Shown: positions 53,009-62,066 of the stretch, one piece after another | How the letters are laid out: every line of letters starts with the position of its first letter | Position numbering within the stretch: the stretch's first letter is position 1 | Source of the DNA: Ginsengibacter hankyongi | Lineage (GTDB): Bacteria > Bacteroidota > Bacteroidia > Chitinophagales > Chitinophagaceae | NCBI RefSeq assembly: GCF_008710285.1 | Contig: NZ_VYQF01000013.1 | Coordinates: forward strand, 17,041 to 81,040 | Reading direction: 5' to 3' | Length of the DNA: 64,000 nt | The notes under the pieces: generated by a model | What the model was told of the DNA's origin: nothing | Databases searched by the model: none | The model's input: only the letters and a program-made list of their open reading frames with translations | Made by a program: the position numbers and the translations under genes

Positions 53009-53782
53009 TTACATCCTCTGCTTCATTGCTTCATACAAAATCATCCCTGCAGCAACTGATACATTCAAAGATTCAAAATCTTTTTTCATGGGAATTTTAA
53101 AACCGTTATCACATGCTTTATATAACACAGGTTGAATCCCTTTGTCTTCGCTTCCCATAATAATTGCACAGGGCTCTTTAAAATCAATATCAAAAATATT
53201 CGTATCCGCTTTCATTTCACTGGCAAATACCTTTATGCCATTTAAATGCATTTCATCAATTGCGTTTATAAGGCTTTTAACCCTGCACACAGATATATTT
53301 TCAAGGGCGCCCGCAGAAGTGGTGATGGCATCCTCATTCAAGGCCCCCACTCCTTTTTCAGGAATAACAATTGCATGAACACCGCAACAGTAAGCGCTCC
53401 TGGCTATGGCTCCTATGTTTCTTATATCAGTAATTCCATCAAGCATTAACAGTAATGGAGTTTCACCATTTTCAACAATTAAGGAAATTACGTCCTGCAA
53501 ATCCTGGTAATGAATTTTTGATTTAACTGCTATGCAACCCTGGTGGTTCTCTACGTTAAAATTCCTTATTTTTTCAAAAGGCACTTTATTAATGGGAACT
53601 CCATATTTTTCAGCAACCAATTTTAATTCTTCTGCCTCCGGCGAATGTATCGTTGATTGCAGGTATATCCTTTCTAATTGCTGACCGGAATTCAAAGCAT
53701 CAATTATTGCTTTGATTCCTGCAATTAATAAATTTTTTTTAGGACGATGTTGTTGAACAAAAGGTTTATTATGTTGTCTCAC
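53009..53782 (-). CDS. rlmB: 23S rRNA (guanosine(2251)-2'-O)-methyltransferase RlmB
   Basis: The 257-residue SpoU-family protein begins at a GTG at 53782 (no ATG nearby in frame). It has the substrate-recognition domain (LLIAGIKAIIDALNSGQQLE) and the SpoU motifs LDGITDIRNIGAIARSAY (about 114-131), IMGSEDKGIQP and IPMKKDFESLNVSVAAGMIL. It methylates G2251 in the P-loop of 23S rRNA. It is followed by a terminator that belongs to the next gene on the strand (metK). Confidence 0.9.
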   Translation of the reverse strand: MRQHNKPFVQQHRPKKNLLIAGIKAIIDALNSGQQLERIYLQSTIHSPEAEELKLVAEKYGVPINKVPFEKIRNFNVENHQGCIAVKSKIHYQDLQDVISLIVENGETPLLLMLDGITDIRNIGAIARSAYCCGVHAIVIPEKGVGALNEDAITTSAGALENISVCRVKSLINAIDEMHLNGIKVFASEMKADTNIFDIDFKEPCAIIMGSEDKGIQPVLYKACDNGFKIPMKKDFESLNVSVAAGMILYEAMKQRM

Positions 53783-53819
53783 TTTTCAAATTTACCTGAT
53801 TAATTATCTGCAAACAAAA

Positions 53820-53840
53820 AGCCCTCAAATTTTGAGGGCT
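53820..53840 (-). terminator. Terminator of metK
   Basis: AGCCCTC (53820-53826) pairs with GAGGGCT (53834-53840) across AAATTTT. In minus sense it is followed by a T-run (plus A-run 53815-53820), about 20 nt beyond the metK stop. Confidence 0.85.
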
Positions 53841-53859
53841 TCCTGGTAATTTGAATCAA

Positions 53860-55113
53860 TTACTTTATGCCAAACGCTTTTTTTACTTTACCCACATAAT
53901 CTAATTTTTCCCAGGTAAATAGTTCTACTTTAATTTTTTTAGGAGCACCGTTGGGTAGATTGAAAGTTTTTTCTACGATTTCATTTTTACGACCCATGTG
54001 TCCGTAAGAAGCTGTTTCCTGGTAAATAGGATTACGAAGCTTAAGTCTTTGTTCAATAAAATAAGGGCGCATATCAAATATGGACGCTAATTTATTTGCA
54101 ATCTCTCCATCGGTCATTTTAACTTTAGAGGTGCCGTAAGTATTTACGTTTATGCTTGTGGGTTGGGCTACACCTATTGCATAAGAAACCTGTACCAGTA
54201 CTTCATCACAAACGCCGGCTGCAACCAGGTTTTTTGCAATATGCCTTGTTGCATAAGCAGCGCTTCTGTCAACTTTGCTTGGGTCTTTTCCACTAAAGGC
54301 TCCGCCGCCATGAGCCCCTTTACCGCCATAAGTATCCACAATTATTTTTCTTCCTGTAAGCCCTGTATCTCCATGAGGCCCTCCTATTACAAACTTTCCC
54401 GTCGGGTTAATATGATATTTTATTTTATCGTTGAAGAAATGAGCATACTGCGGATATTTTTTCTTCATTCTTGGAATTAATATCTTCTTAATATCTTCTG
54501 ATATTTTTTTCAGCATCTTGTCTTCGTCAGCAAAATCATCATGTTGGGTGGAAACCACAATTGCGTCTATGCGTTGTGGTTTATTATCATCGCCATATTC
54601 AAGGGTAACCTGGCTTTTAGCGTCGGGACGTAAGTATTTAATTTCTTTATTTTCTCTTCTTAGTGCAGCAAGTTCAATCAAGATACTATGAGCAATATCA
54701 AGAGCAAGCGGCATGTAATTTTCTGTTTCGCTCGTAGCATAGCCAAACATCATTCCCTGATCGCCGGCGCCTTGTTCTTCTTTCTTTTTCCGATCTACAC
54801 CCTGGTTAATATCAGCAGACTGTTCATGAATGGCTGAAAAAATGCCGCATGAATTTGCCTCGAACATGTACTCACTTTTCGTATAGCCTATCCTTCGAAT
54901 AACTTCTCTTGCAATTTCCTGTACGTCTAAATATGCCTTGGATTTTACTTCACCTGCAAGAACTACCTGGCCGGTTGTAACCAAGGTTTCGCAGGCAACC
55001 TTACTTTGAGGATCAAAGGCAAGAAAATTATCAATAAGTGCATCGCTTATTTGGTCAGCTACTTTATCAGGATGTCCTTCGCTCACTGATTCTGATGTAA
55101 ATAGATAGGGCAT
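53860..55113 (-). CDS. metK: S-adenosylmethionine synthetase
   Basis: From ATG 55113 (an upstream TTG would add 8 residues that do not fit the family) the 417-residue product starts [20 protein letters not shown], the MetK opening. [12 protein letters not shown] (about 118-129), the ATP-binding hexapeptide-like region, and [19 protein letters not shown] (phosphate loop) are seen. It makes SAM from methionine and ATP. There is a perfect consensus promoter upstream and the leader is short, with no room for a SAM riboswitch. Confidence 0.97.
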   Translation of the reverse strand: MPYLFTSESVSEGHPDKVADQISDALIDNFLAFDPQSKVACETLVTTGQVVLAGEVKSKAYLDVQEIAREVIRRIGYTKSEYMFEANSCGIFSAIHEQSADINQGVDRKKKEEQGAGDQGMMFGYATSETENYMPLALDIAHSILIELAALRRENKEIKYLRPDAKSQVTLEYGDDNKPQRIDAIVVSTQHDDFADEDKMLKKISEDIKKILIPRMKKKYPQYAHFFNDKIKYHINPTGKFVIGGPHGDTGLTGRKIIVDTYGGKGAHGGGAFSGKDPSKVDRSAAYATRHIAKNLVAAGVCDEVLVQVSYAIGVAQPTSINVNTYGTSKVKMTDGEIANKLASIFDMRPYFIEQRLKLRNPIYQETASYGHMGRKNEIVEKTFNLPNGAPKKIKVELFTWEKLDYVGKVKKAFGIK

Positions 55114-55134
55114 ATTTGTCTTTTTTAAGAGCCG

Positions 55135-55165
55135 CAAAATTATGGCTTAGCATTCATTGAACAAA
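55135..55165 (-). promoter_or_regulatory. Consensus promoter for metK
   Basis: In minus sense TTTG (55165-55162), a 19-nt spacer, TAATTTTG (55142-55135), then the ATG at 55113. Both boxes match the Bacteroidota sigma-A consensus exactly, making it the best promoter in the window. The leader would be only about 15 nt. Confidence 0.7.
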
Positions 55166-55183
55166 ATGCAATTTTAATTTGCA

Positions 55184-55196
55184 TTTAAGAGCCGCA
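55184..55196. repeat. Second copy of TTAAGAGCCGCAA
   Basis: TTAAGAGCCGCAA also occurs at 55125-55137, overlapping the metK -7 element and start region. The two copies are 59 nt apart in direct orientation; the second borders the stop of the DUF4270 gene. Confidence 0.6.
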
Positions 55197-55200
55197 ATAT

Positions 55201-56640
55201 TTATAAAGTGGAATATATAATGTGTAACCTTATTCTCGTGCTGGTATTATTTGTTCCATTGAGCTTAACACCGCCATCAGCAATGTTATTTAGGGGGAAA
55301 TTAAAAGGCGCTATAGCATTACCACAATCATCAACAATACTAATTGAATTGGTGATACTATAAGGTGAAGACAGGCGCAAGCTGGCATTCTTAGCTCCTT
55401 TGGTTACTATCGATTGAACATAACGGGAAATATTAAAAACATACTGGCTTACCTGGTGGCCGCTTCCGTCATTTATGATCTTTTTTGTTCCGCCAAAGTA
55501 TGAAAAATTTGGTGAGCCGCTACTGGTTGTAAAATCGCATGGAATCGGTCTGTATCCTTTATTTATGGAAGTATCTTTCATTTCCAAATACAAATAATTT
55601 GGTGTCGTTAAATATGCATCAGATGGTAAACCCGAATAGACCTGGTCAACAATTAATTCGGCCCGGTGAATGGTCCTGTTGGATAAACCACTAAGACCCG
55701 GAATTTTTAATTCAGCATAACTGCCTGGTGACGTTTGAACATACAGGATGCTGTCGCCTGCTGCCGGATGCGTAAGGTTATTGGTAATTTCGGATGTTCC
55801 TCTTTCCCTTATTACAGAATTTGCTTCTCCGGAATAAACAGTGAAAGGGAAATCGATCCTGGTTGTGTCTTTTACACCATTTAAAGTAGATCTTAGATAA
55901 AAAGATAATCTTGTATCTGCATTGCCAAGATCAAAATAATTAATTGCATTGCCACCAAACATTTGATCAGCAATAAGCGCAAAGCCTTTAAAGAAAATCT
56001 TAAAGGTGGAATCTGATTTAAAGATTTCACTTGAATCGCTTATGAATGTATTTGCAAATGTATTGGAAAGCTTTATCCGCAACTGGTATTTTGAGTCCTC
56101 ATTGCGGGCATGAATAGAATCTGTAAGTCTTGCAGGAATAAATGTTTGCTCACCAATTACATCGCTGCTGTTATAATTAAAAACATTGCAGGTGGTATAA
56201 GTGGTATCTCTGGAAAAGTTGTCGTTTAGTTTGTACACTAAAGCTTTTTGGGGAGTTAAAGTATCGCCATACGTGCTTGAATAATGTAATATTAAAACGG
56301 CCGAATCAAGTAACAGGCTGTCTTTACCGGCTGCTGGAAATGCGAAAGGGAAATATTGCGGCTTCATCTCAAAATACATGCCCGCCGTTGTTTTCCCAAA
56401 AAAAGGATCGTTGTTAATAAAGCCTAAAGCATGTAAATCCGTCCGGTATACTGAATCGCAAACAGCGGTATCGAAATTATTAGCTATAACGCTTAAGGTA
56501 GTATCAAAGGTGTGTATGTTATCAACCCGTGGTATAAGACTTCCTCCAAGATTTGTGGTGTCTATTTTAGTACAGTGCCAGGATAATACAATTAAAAGGA
56601 TATAAATTGGGAAGGCAGTCTTAAATAGTCTGATAAACAC
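55201..56640 (-). CDS. DUF4270 lipoprotein
   Basis: The 479-residue protein starts at GTG 56640 and has a lipoprotein signal ending LIVLSWHCTKID (Cys23). DUF4270 proteins of Bacteroidota are extracellular, beta-rich, and typically lie next to the glycogen-synthase-like gene, as here. Repeated strand patterns (LDSAVLILHYSS, TIHRAELIVDQVYS, LYLEMKDTS) fit. The role is unknown. The promoter is probably shared with the upstream glycogen-synthase-like gene, 42 nt away. Confidence 0.85.
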   Translation of the reverse strand: MFIRLFKTAFPIYILLIVLSWHCTKIDTTNLGGSLIPRVDNIHTFDTTLSVIANNFDTAVCDSVYRTDLHALGFINNDPFFGKTTAGMYFEMKPQYFPFAFPAAGKDSLLLDSAVLILHYSSTYGDTLTPQKALVYKLNDNFSRDTTYTTCNVFNYNSSDVIGEQTFIPARLTDSIHARNEDSKYQLRIKLSNTFANTFISDSSEIFKSDSTFKIFFKGFALIADQMFGGNAINYFDLGNADTRLSFYLRSTLNGVKDTTRIDFPFTVYSGEANSVIRERGTSEITNNLTHPAAGDSILYVQTSPGSYAELKIPGLSGLSNRTIHRAELIVDQVYSGLPSDAYLTTPNYLYLEMKDTSINKGYRPIPCDFTTSSGSPNFSYFGGTKKIINDGSGHQVSQYVFNISRYVQSIVTKGAKNASLRLSSPYSITNSISIVDDCGNAIAPFNFPLNNIADGGVKLNGTNNTSTRIRLHIIYSTL

Positions 56641-56682
56641 GTAGAAAATTAATTTGAAATAAGGAAATAAATCGACGAAAAA

Positions 56683-57498
56683 TTATTTGTCCGCAAGGTC
56701 GGCATACAATTGTAAATAGTCTGTTAAATCTGATTCAGCGTTATATTTCAAAACTTTTTTGCCTCTTACCTTGCTGAATTCTTCAACAAGTTTTTTATCA
56801 ACTTTATCTGCACCAAAGGTTATCGCATCAGCAAAACTAGCGCCGCCCTTAAACATTGCTGTATTGTTGGCATCTTTAAAAGGCTCAAGATCTTTTTCCT
56901 TTATATTGGCGTTAATCACCGCAAGTTTTAAAAAATCTGATCCTATCTTTTCTTTAAAAGTATTCTGGCCTATTGTATAAATTATTTTACAATTGCTAAA
57001 TACGGGTTCTTTTTTATAAGCAGTTTTTATGTACATGGGTATTAAACCTGTCATCCATCCGCTGCAATGAATAATATCCGGGGGCCATCCAAATTTCTTA
57101 ACTGTTTCGAGTGCGCCTTTACAAAACAACACGGTTCTTAATGCATTATCGGTAAACCATTTCTCCTGGTCGTCGTGAAACAATGTTTTCCTCTTAAACA
57201 GATCTTCATTGTCGAGAAAATAAATCTGCAATCTTGCATTGGGTAAAGAAGCAACTTTAATAACAAGCGGAAAATCATCACCGTCTATTGATACATTAAT
57301 TCCCGAAAGTCTCACCACTTCATGAAGCCGGTGCCGGCGTTCATTAATCATTCCAAAACGGGGCATTATACATCGCACTTCCATCCCGCTTTCATTCGAC
57401 TTAACTGCAAGCCTGTTTACAATTTCAGCAAATTCAGTCATTTCCAAATAAGGCGACATTTCGTTTGCAATGAATAAAATTCTTTTCTTTGTTGACAT
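56683..57498 (-). CDS. Glycogen/starch synthase-like N-terminal domain protein
   Basis: The 271-residue protein covers only the GT5 catalytic N-terminal domain (IANEMSPYLEMTEFAEIVNRL; IMPRFGMINERRHRLHEVVR; WPPDIIHCSGWMTGLIPMYI, matching the conserved HDWHT-like segment). The donor-binding KTGG loop is replaced (EMTEF) and the whole C-terminal GT-B domain is missing. It is thus probably not a working synthase. It forms a conserved Bacteroidota pair with DUF4270 and is divergent from panC. Confidence 0.85.
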   Translation of the reverse strand: MSTKKRILFIANEMSPYLEMTEFAEIVNRLAVKSNESGMEVRCIMPRFGMINERRHRLHEVVRLSGINVSIDGDDFPLVIKVASLPNARLQIYFLDNEDLFKRKTLFHDDQEKWFTDNALRTVLFCKGALETVKKFGWPPDIIHCSGWMTGLIPMYIKTAYKKEPVFSNCKIIYTIGQNTFKEKIGSDFLKLAVINANIKEKDLEPFKDANNTAMFKGGASFADAITFGADKVDKKLVEEFSKVRGKKVLKYNAESDLTDYLQLYADLADK

Positions 57499-57609
57499 TT
57501 GCGAATAGTTAAATTAGCTTTAACAGTTTTTTTAACAGGCGGCGAAGTTACAATAATTTTTTTGTTAACGTACGTTAAACTCAACGTTGGGCTATATTAC
57601 AAAGCAACT

Positions 57610-58464
57610 ATGATATTATTTAAACATTCCGAAGACTTAAGGGCGCATCTTACACGTGCAAAACAGCAAAATTTTTCCATTGGTTATGTACCTACCATGG
57701 GAGCCCTTCATAACGGTCATTTATCATTAATTTCTCAAAGCAAAAAGAAGACAGATATAACGGTCTGCAGCATTTTTGTTAACCGTGTTCAGTTCAACAA
57801 TCTAGAAGATTTTAAAAAATATCCCTTAAGTATTGAAAACGATATTTTGTTACTGGAAGGAAGCGGATGTGATATTTTATTTATACCATCTGAACGGGAA
57901 ATTTATCCAGATGCTGCCTCAAAAAATAAAAGATATGAACTTGGTTATCTTGAAGACATTTTAGAAGGAAAATTCCGGCCGGGGCATTTCCAGGGCGTCT
58001 GCCTTGTTGTTGAAAAATTTCTTAATTTAATTGAACCCGGCTATTTATTCCTTGGTCAGAAAGACTATCAGCAATGCCTCGTTATAAAAAAATTGGTTAA
58101 ATTGATGGGAAAGAAAATTAAGGTTTTCATCTGCCCCATTCTTCGTGAAAAGAACGGCCTTGCTATGAGTAGCCGAAACCTGAGATTAAATGAAGAGGAA
58201 AAAAAACTGGCAGCTCAATTATATAAGTCCTTAACCTACATAAAAAATAACCTGCAGCATGAAAATTTTCCGCAGCTAAGAAATAAGGTCATTAAAAGCC
58301 TTGAAAAAAATGGATTCAAAGTTGATTATTTAGAGTTAGCTAAAAGTAAAAACCTTAAGATTGTTGAAAAGTATAACAAAGCTGATGACCTCATAATTTT
58401 AATAGCTGCCTTTTTAAATGATGTCAGGTTAATCGATAATATTTTAGTAAAAGACGTATGTTAA
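57610..58464 (+). CDS. panC: Pantothenate synthetase PanC
   Basis: From ATG 57610 the product is 284 residues; frames upstream have no family sequence. It shows VPTMGALHNGHLSLI with the HIGH-like motif (about residues 26-40), RPGHFQGVCLVVEKFLN (pantoate-binding), FLGQKDYQQCLVIK, and LAMSSRNLRLNEEE with the KMSKS-like loop. The usual NPTQF reads NRVQF (about residue 62-66), an Arg for Pro change. It joins pantoate to beta-alanine using ATP. panB is 4.6 kb downstream on the same strand. Confidence 0.92.
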   Translation: MILFKHSEDLRAHLTRAKQQNFSIGYVPTMGALHNGHLSLISQSKKKTDITVCSIFVNRVQFNNLEDFKKYPLSIENDILLLEGSGCDILFIPSEREIYPDAASKNKRYELGYLEDILEGKFRPGHFQGVCLVVEKFLNLIEPGYLFLGQKDYQQCLVIKKLVKLMGKKIKVFICPILREKNGLAMSSRNLRLNEEEKKLAAQLYKSLTYIKNNLQHENFPQLRNKVIKSLEKNGFKVDYLELAKSKNLKIVEKYNKADDLIILIAAFLNDVRLIDNILVKDVC

Positions 58465-58491
58465 TTCTCTTTGTTATCTTGTAACCTATTT

Positions 58492-59496
58492 ATGCGGAAA
58501 AAAATTACTGCCATTCTACAATACCTTGTTTTTTTAGGTATAGGCATTTTCCTTACCTGGTGGCAATTCAGTAAGATGACAAACGTTGAGCGTGTACAAT
58601 TTCGCGAATCCCTGCTGCATGCGAATTACATTGTAATTATTCCAATTGCAATTGTAGCGATTTTAAGCCATATAAGCAGGGCCATGCGCTGGAAGATTAT
58701 GATTGAACCAATGGGCTACTACCCTTCTACATCCAATACCTTTTATTCCGTAATGTGTGGCTATTTTGCCAACACCTTTTTACCGCGTGCCGGTGAGATT
58801 TTACGTTGCACGTTATTGAGCCGCTATGAGAAAATACCGGTGAATAAATTAATAGGTACCATTTTAATAGAAAGGGTGTTCGATCTTTTCTGTTATTTTC
58901 TCATCATTATTTTTACCATCGCCGTTCAAATTAATACCGTAAAAGAATTTATAAAAAAGAGTTTCCAAAATATCACTCATAAAAATGTAAACTTTCCCTT
59001 TTGGGAATTGTTGATCGCGATTATTGTATTTGGTACATTGGTATTTTTTGTTACCAGATGGATCTTTAAAAAATATGGTGCTCACCGGCACATCATAAAA
59101 TTAAAAGGCATTCACATTGGTTTAAAAGAAGGCTTCATGTCAATAATCCGGTTGAAAAAAAGAAGAGCTTTCATCCTTCATTCAATTTTTATATGGTCTA
59201 TGTATTTGCTTGAAATATACATTGGATTCTCTGCGCTTAAGGCCACGTCAGGGCTTGGCATTGCTGCAGGACTTAGTGTTCTCTCTCTTGCAACACTTGC
59301 CATGATCGTTTCGCCTGGAGGTATTGGTGCTTTTCCTGTTGCGATACAACAGGTACTACTTATTTATTCAATTGATAATATTTCTTTCGGATGGCTTATT
59401 TGGGGAACAACCACAGCACTAATAATTGTTATCGGTTTAGTTAGTTTTGGTTTATTAATTTATACTAACAGAAATAAAAATGAAACAAAGCAATAA
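58492..59496 (+). CDS. UPF0104 / lysylphosphatidylglycerol synthase-like membrane protein
   Basis: The 334-residue protein has about eight predicted membrane segments and the UPF0104 motifs SHISRAMRWKIMIEP (about 61-75), GYFANTFLPRAGEILRC (about 91-107), ERVFDLFCYFLIII and SPGGIGAFPVAIQQVLL (about 272-288). The family includes the membrane half of LPG synthases and putative flippases. It lacks the soluble catalytic domain, so it probably transports or modifies a lipid. Its 3' end overlaps the next gene by 17 nt. Confidence 0.85.
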   Translation: MRKKITAILQYLVFLGIGIFLTWWQFSKMTNVERVQFRESLLHANYIVIIPIAIVAILSHISRAMRWKIMIEPMGYYPSTSNTFYSVMCGYFANTFLPRAGEILRCTLLSRYEKIPVNKLIGTILIERVFDLFCYFLIIIFTIAVQINTVKEFIKKSFQNITHKNVNFPFWELLIAIIVFGTLVFFVTRWIFKKYGAHRHIIKLKGIHIGLKEGFMSIIRLKKRRAFILHSIFIWSMYLLEIYIGFSALKATSGLGIAAGLSVLSLATLAMIVSPGGIGAFPVAIQQVLLIYSIDNISFGWLIWGTTTALIIVIGLVSFGLLIYTNRNKNETKQ

Positions 59497-59971
59497 AATT
59501 TCCGAGAGAATTTTTTCGGCTGAACATTTGCAATCTCAAATAAAATGGTGGAGATTAATTAATAAAACAATTGCCTTCACCAACGGAGTATTCGATATCC
59601 TGCATGAAGGGCATATTAAAATTTTATCGCAGGCTGCTTCATTTGCAGATGTTTTGATTATAGGAGTAAACAGCGACGCCTCTGTAAAAAGATTAAAAGG
59701 AAATGAAAGACCTGTTAATAATCAGCAATCCCGGTCACTGATCCTTGCCTCCCTGATTATGACAGACGCCGTTATAGTTTTTGACGAGGACACGCCTTAT
59801 AATCTAATTAAAAGTATAATGCCTGACGTGCTGGTAAAAGGCGGAGATTATACACACCAGACAGTTGTGGGTGCCGATGAAGTAATGGCCAATGGCGGCA
59901 GGGTAGAAATAATTCCATTAGAGGAAGGATTTTCAACAACGGGAATTATTGCAAAAATAAAATCGCTTTAG
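59480..59971 (+). CDS. rfaE2: D-glycero-beta-D-manno-heptose 1-phosphate adenylyltransferase
   Basis: The 163-residue nucleotidyltransferase matches the C-terminal half of bifunctional HldE: FTNGVFDILHEGHIKIL (HxGH, about 30-46), IGVNSDASVKRLKG, RPVNNQQSRSLILASL, VFDEDTPYNLI, DVLVKGGDYTHQTVVGADEV (about 114-133). It makes ADP-heptose for LPS core or glycoproteins. The separate kinase half (rfaE1) is not in the window. It overlaps the upstream gene by 17 nt and leaves a 13-nt gap to ppk1. Confidence 0.92.
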   Translation: MKQSNKISERIFSAEHLQSQIKWWRLINKTIAFTNGVFDILHEGHIKILSQAASFADVLIIGVNSDASVKRLKGNERPVNNQQSRSLILASLIMTDAVIVFDEDTPYNLIKSIMPDVLVKGGDYTHQTVVGADEVMANGGRVEIIPLEEGFSTTGIIAKIKSL

Positions 59972-59984
59972 GCTAATAACCGTT

Positions 59985-62066
59985 ATGGATAAACGCAGAA
60001 TAATAGTGAGAGATATAAGCTGGCTTGCCTTTAATGCAAGAGTATTGCAGGAAGCAGGTGATGAAACAGTACCGCTGAAGGAAAGAATCCGTTTCCTGGG
60101 AATTTTTTCAAACAATCTGGATGAATTTTTCAGGGTAAGGGTTGCAACACTAAAACGGATGATAGAGCTTGGAAGCAAAGCCAACATGCACCTGGAAACA
60201 ACACCTGAAAAAATTCTTGAAGAAATAAACGTCATTGTAACCAACCAGCAAAACCAGTTTAACCGCACCTGGACTAACATTTTGCAGGAGCTTAAAAAGC
60301 AGAAAATATTTTTAGTAACAGAAAAGCAGCTTAACCGGGAGCAACAAAAGTTCGTGCTCTCTTATTTTAATGACAGTGTTAGAAGTAACATTGTGCCTTT
60401 GATGATTGAAAACATTAATGTCTTTCCAACCCTAAATGATAAATCAATTTATCTGGCCTGTAAGCTTTCTGCCAAAGATGAAAGCATACCTCAACGGTTT
60501 GCCCTGGTTTCAGTGCCCTCAAGATTACCAAGGTTTATAATTCTTCCGTCAACAGCAGAAGGTAATTCTATTATTTTACTGGAAGATGTAATTCGGTTTT
60601 GTCTTCCAAATATTTTTGCTTATTTCGGATACGATACATTTTCATCGAACATAATAAAAGTAACAAGAGATGCAGAAATAGATATTGATAACGACGTATC
60701 GACTTCTTTCATTCAAAAAATACAAAAGGGTTTAAAGAACAGGAAGAAAGGAAAGCCTGTCCGGTTTATTTTCGATAAGGATATCGATAGTTTACTTTTA
60801 AATTATCTTATTAAAAGGCTGGGTTTAACCAATAAAGATAATATTCAATCAGGCGGCCGCATTCACAACTACAAAGATTTTATCAACTTTCCTGACCTTG
60901 TATTTGAAAAAAAGAATCAAAGGAAAAAGCCTTTCATTCATCCTTCGCTGCAAAATGCCAACAGCGTTACTAACGTGATTTTGGAAAAAGATGTACTCCT
61001 TAGTTTTCCTTATCATTCATTTGATCCGGTAATTGATCTTTTAATAGAAGCGGCCATAGCACCGGATGTGATGAGTATTAAATTAACCTGTTACCGGCTT
61101 GCACCACGTTCTACTATTATTAATGCACTTACTAACGCCGTGCGTAATGGTAAATCCGTTACTGTAGTTCTTGAATTAAGAGCCAGGTTCGATGAAGAAG
61201 CAAATCTTGAATGGAAGGAGCGCCTTGAAGAAGCGGGCGTAAAAGTTTTTTTAGGAGCGCCTAATTTGAAGGTGCATGCAAAACTCTGCCTCATAAAAAA
61301 GAGAATAAATAATCATACAATTCATTTTGGTTTTGTAAGTACGGGTAACCTTAATGAAAAAACGGCTACCATGTATGGCGATCATTGCCTGCTAACAAGC
61401 AACCGGCATATTATGGCTGATGTGAACCGTATGTTTAACTACCTGGAAAATCCTAAGAACGTGCAGGCGCTTAAGGCCTGTAAAAAATTAATTCCAAGTC
61501 CTGTGTCCCTGCGTAAACAACTACATTCGCTTATTGATAAAGAAATTAAAAGTGCACGCGAAGGAAAGCATGCTTCGATAATTTTAAAATTAAATTCTCT
61601 AAGTGACGAAGAACTGATATTAAAACTCTACGATGCAGCCAGGGCTGGCGTAAAAATAAAAATGATTATCCGGGGTATTTGTTGCATGCTCACTGAAAAT
61701 AAAAAGTTTAAGAAAAAAATAAAAGCAATAAGTATAGTAGATGAATACCTGGAACATGCACGGGTAATGATATTTCATCACGATGGAAAAGAAAAAGTAT
61801 TTATATCTTCCGCAGATTGGATGGTAAGAAATATCGATCACCGGGTGGAAGCCACCTGTCCTATCTATGATAAAGAAATACAGGAAGAACTGAAAGATAT
61901 ACTCAACATTCAGTTGAATGATAATGTTAAAGCAAGAATACTGGACAACGATCTTTCAAATATTTATGTAGAAAACGAACACCAAAAAAAGATCCGTTCT
62001 CAAATTGAAACATACAACTATCTCTTAAAGAAAAAACATACACCTGTTGAAACTGGCAGCAATTGA
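59985..62066 (+). CDS. ppk1: Polyphosphate kinase 1
   Basis: The 693-residue protein has the PPK1 order: N-domain DISWLAFNARVLQEAGD and FLGIFSNNLDEFFRVRVATLKR (about 33-54), a middle head domain, SFPYHSF, then the C1 domain YRLAPRSTII and VHAKLCLIKKRI, whose His is the autophosphorylated residue (about position 428), FVSTGNLNEKTATMYGDHCLL, and C2 IIRGICCML plus SSADWMVRNIDHRVE near the end. It synthesises polyphosphate from ATP. The next gene overlaps it by 20 nt. Confidence 0.95.
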   Translation: MDKRRIIVRDISWLAFNARVLQEAGDETVPLKERIRFLGIFSNNLDEFFRVRVATLKRMIELGSKANMHLETTPEKILEEINVIVTNQQNQFNRTWTNILQELKKQKIFLVTEKQLNREQQKFVLSYFNDSVRSNIVPLMIENINVFPTLNDKSIYLACKLSAKDESIPQRFALVSVPSRLPRFIILPSTAEGNSIILLEDVIRFCLPNIFAYFGYDTFSSNIIKVTRDAEIDIDNDVSTSFIQKIQKGLKNRKKGKPVRFIFDKDIDSLLLNYLIKRLGLTNKDNIQSGGRIHNYKDFINFPDLVFEKKNQRKKPFIHPSLQNANSVTNVILEKDVLLSFPYHSFDPVIDLLIEAAIAPDVMSIKLTCYRLAPRSTIINALTNAVRNGKSVTVVLELRARFDEEANLEWKERLEEAGVKVFLGAPNLKVHAKLCLIKKRINNHTIHFGFVSTGNLNEKTATMYGDHCLLTSNRHIMADVNRMFNYLENPKNVQALKACKKLIPSPVSLRKQLHSLIDKEIKSAREGKHASIILKLNSLSDEELILKLYDAARAGVKIKMIIRGICCMLTENKKFKKKIKAISIVDEYLEHARVMIFHHDGKEKVFISSADWMVRNIDHRVEATCPIYDKEIQEELKDILNIQLNDNVKARILDNDLSNIYVENEHQKKIRSQIETYNYLLKKKHTPVETGSN

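Noticed and set aside
55114..55200. SAM riboswitch upstream of metK
   Set aside because: The promoter and start codon are only about 22 nt apart, leaving a leader of about 15 nt, too short for any known SAM riboswitch. No stem-loop typical of one is visible.
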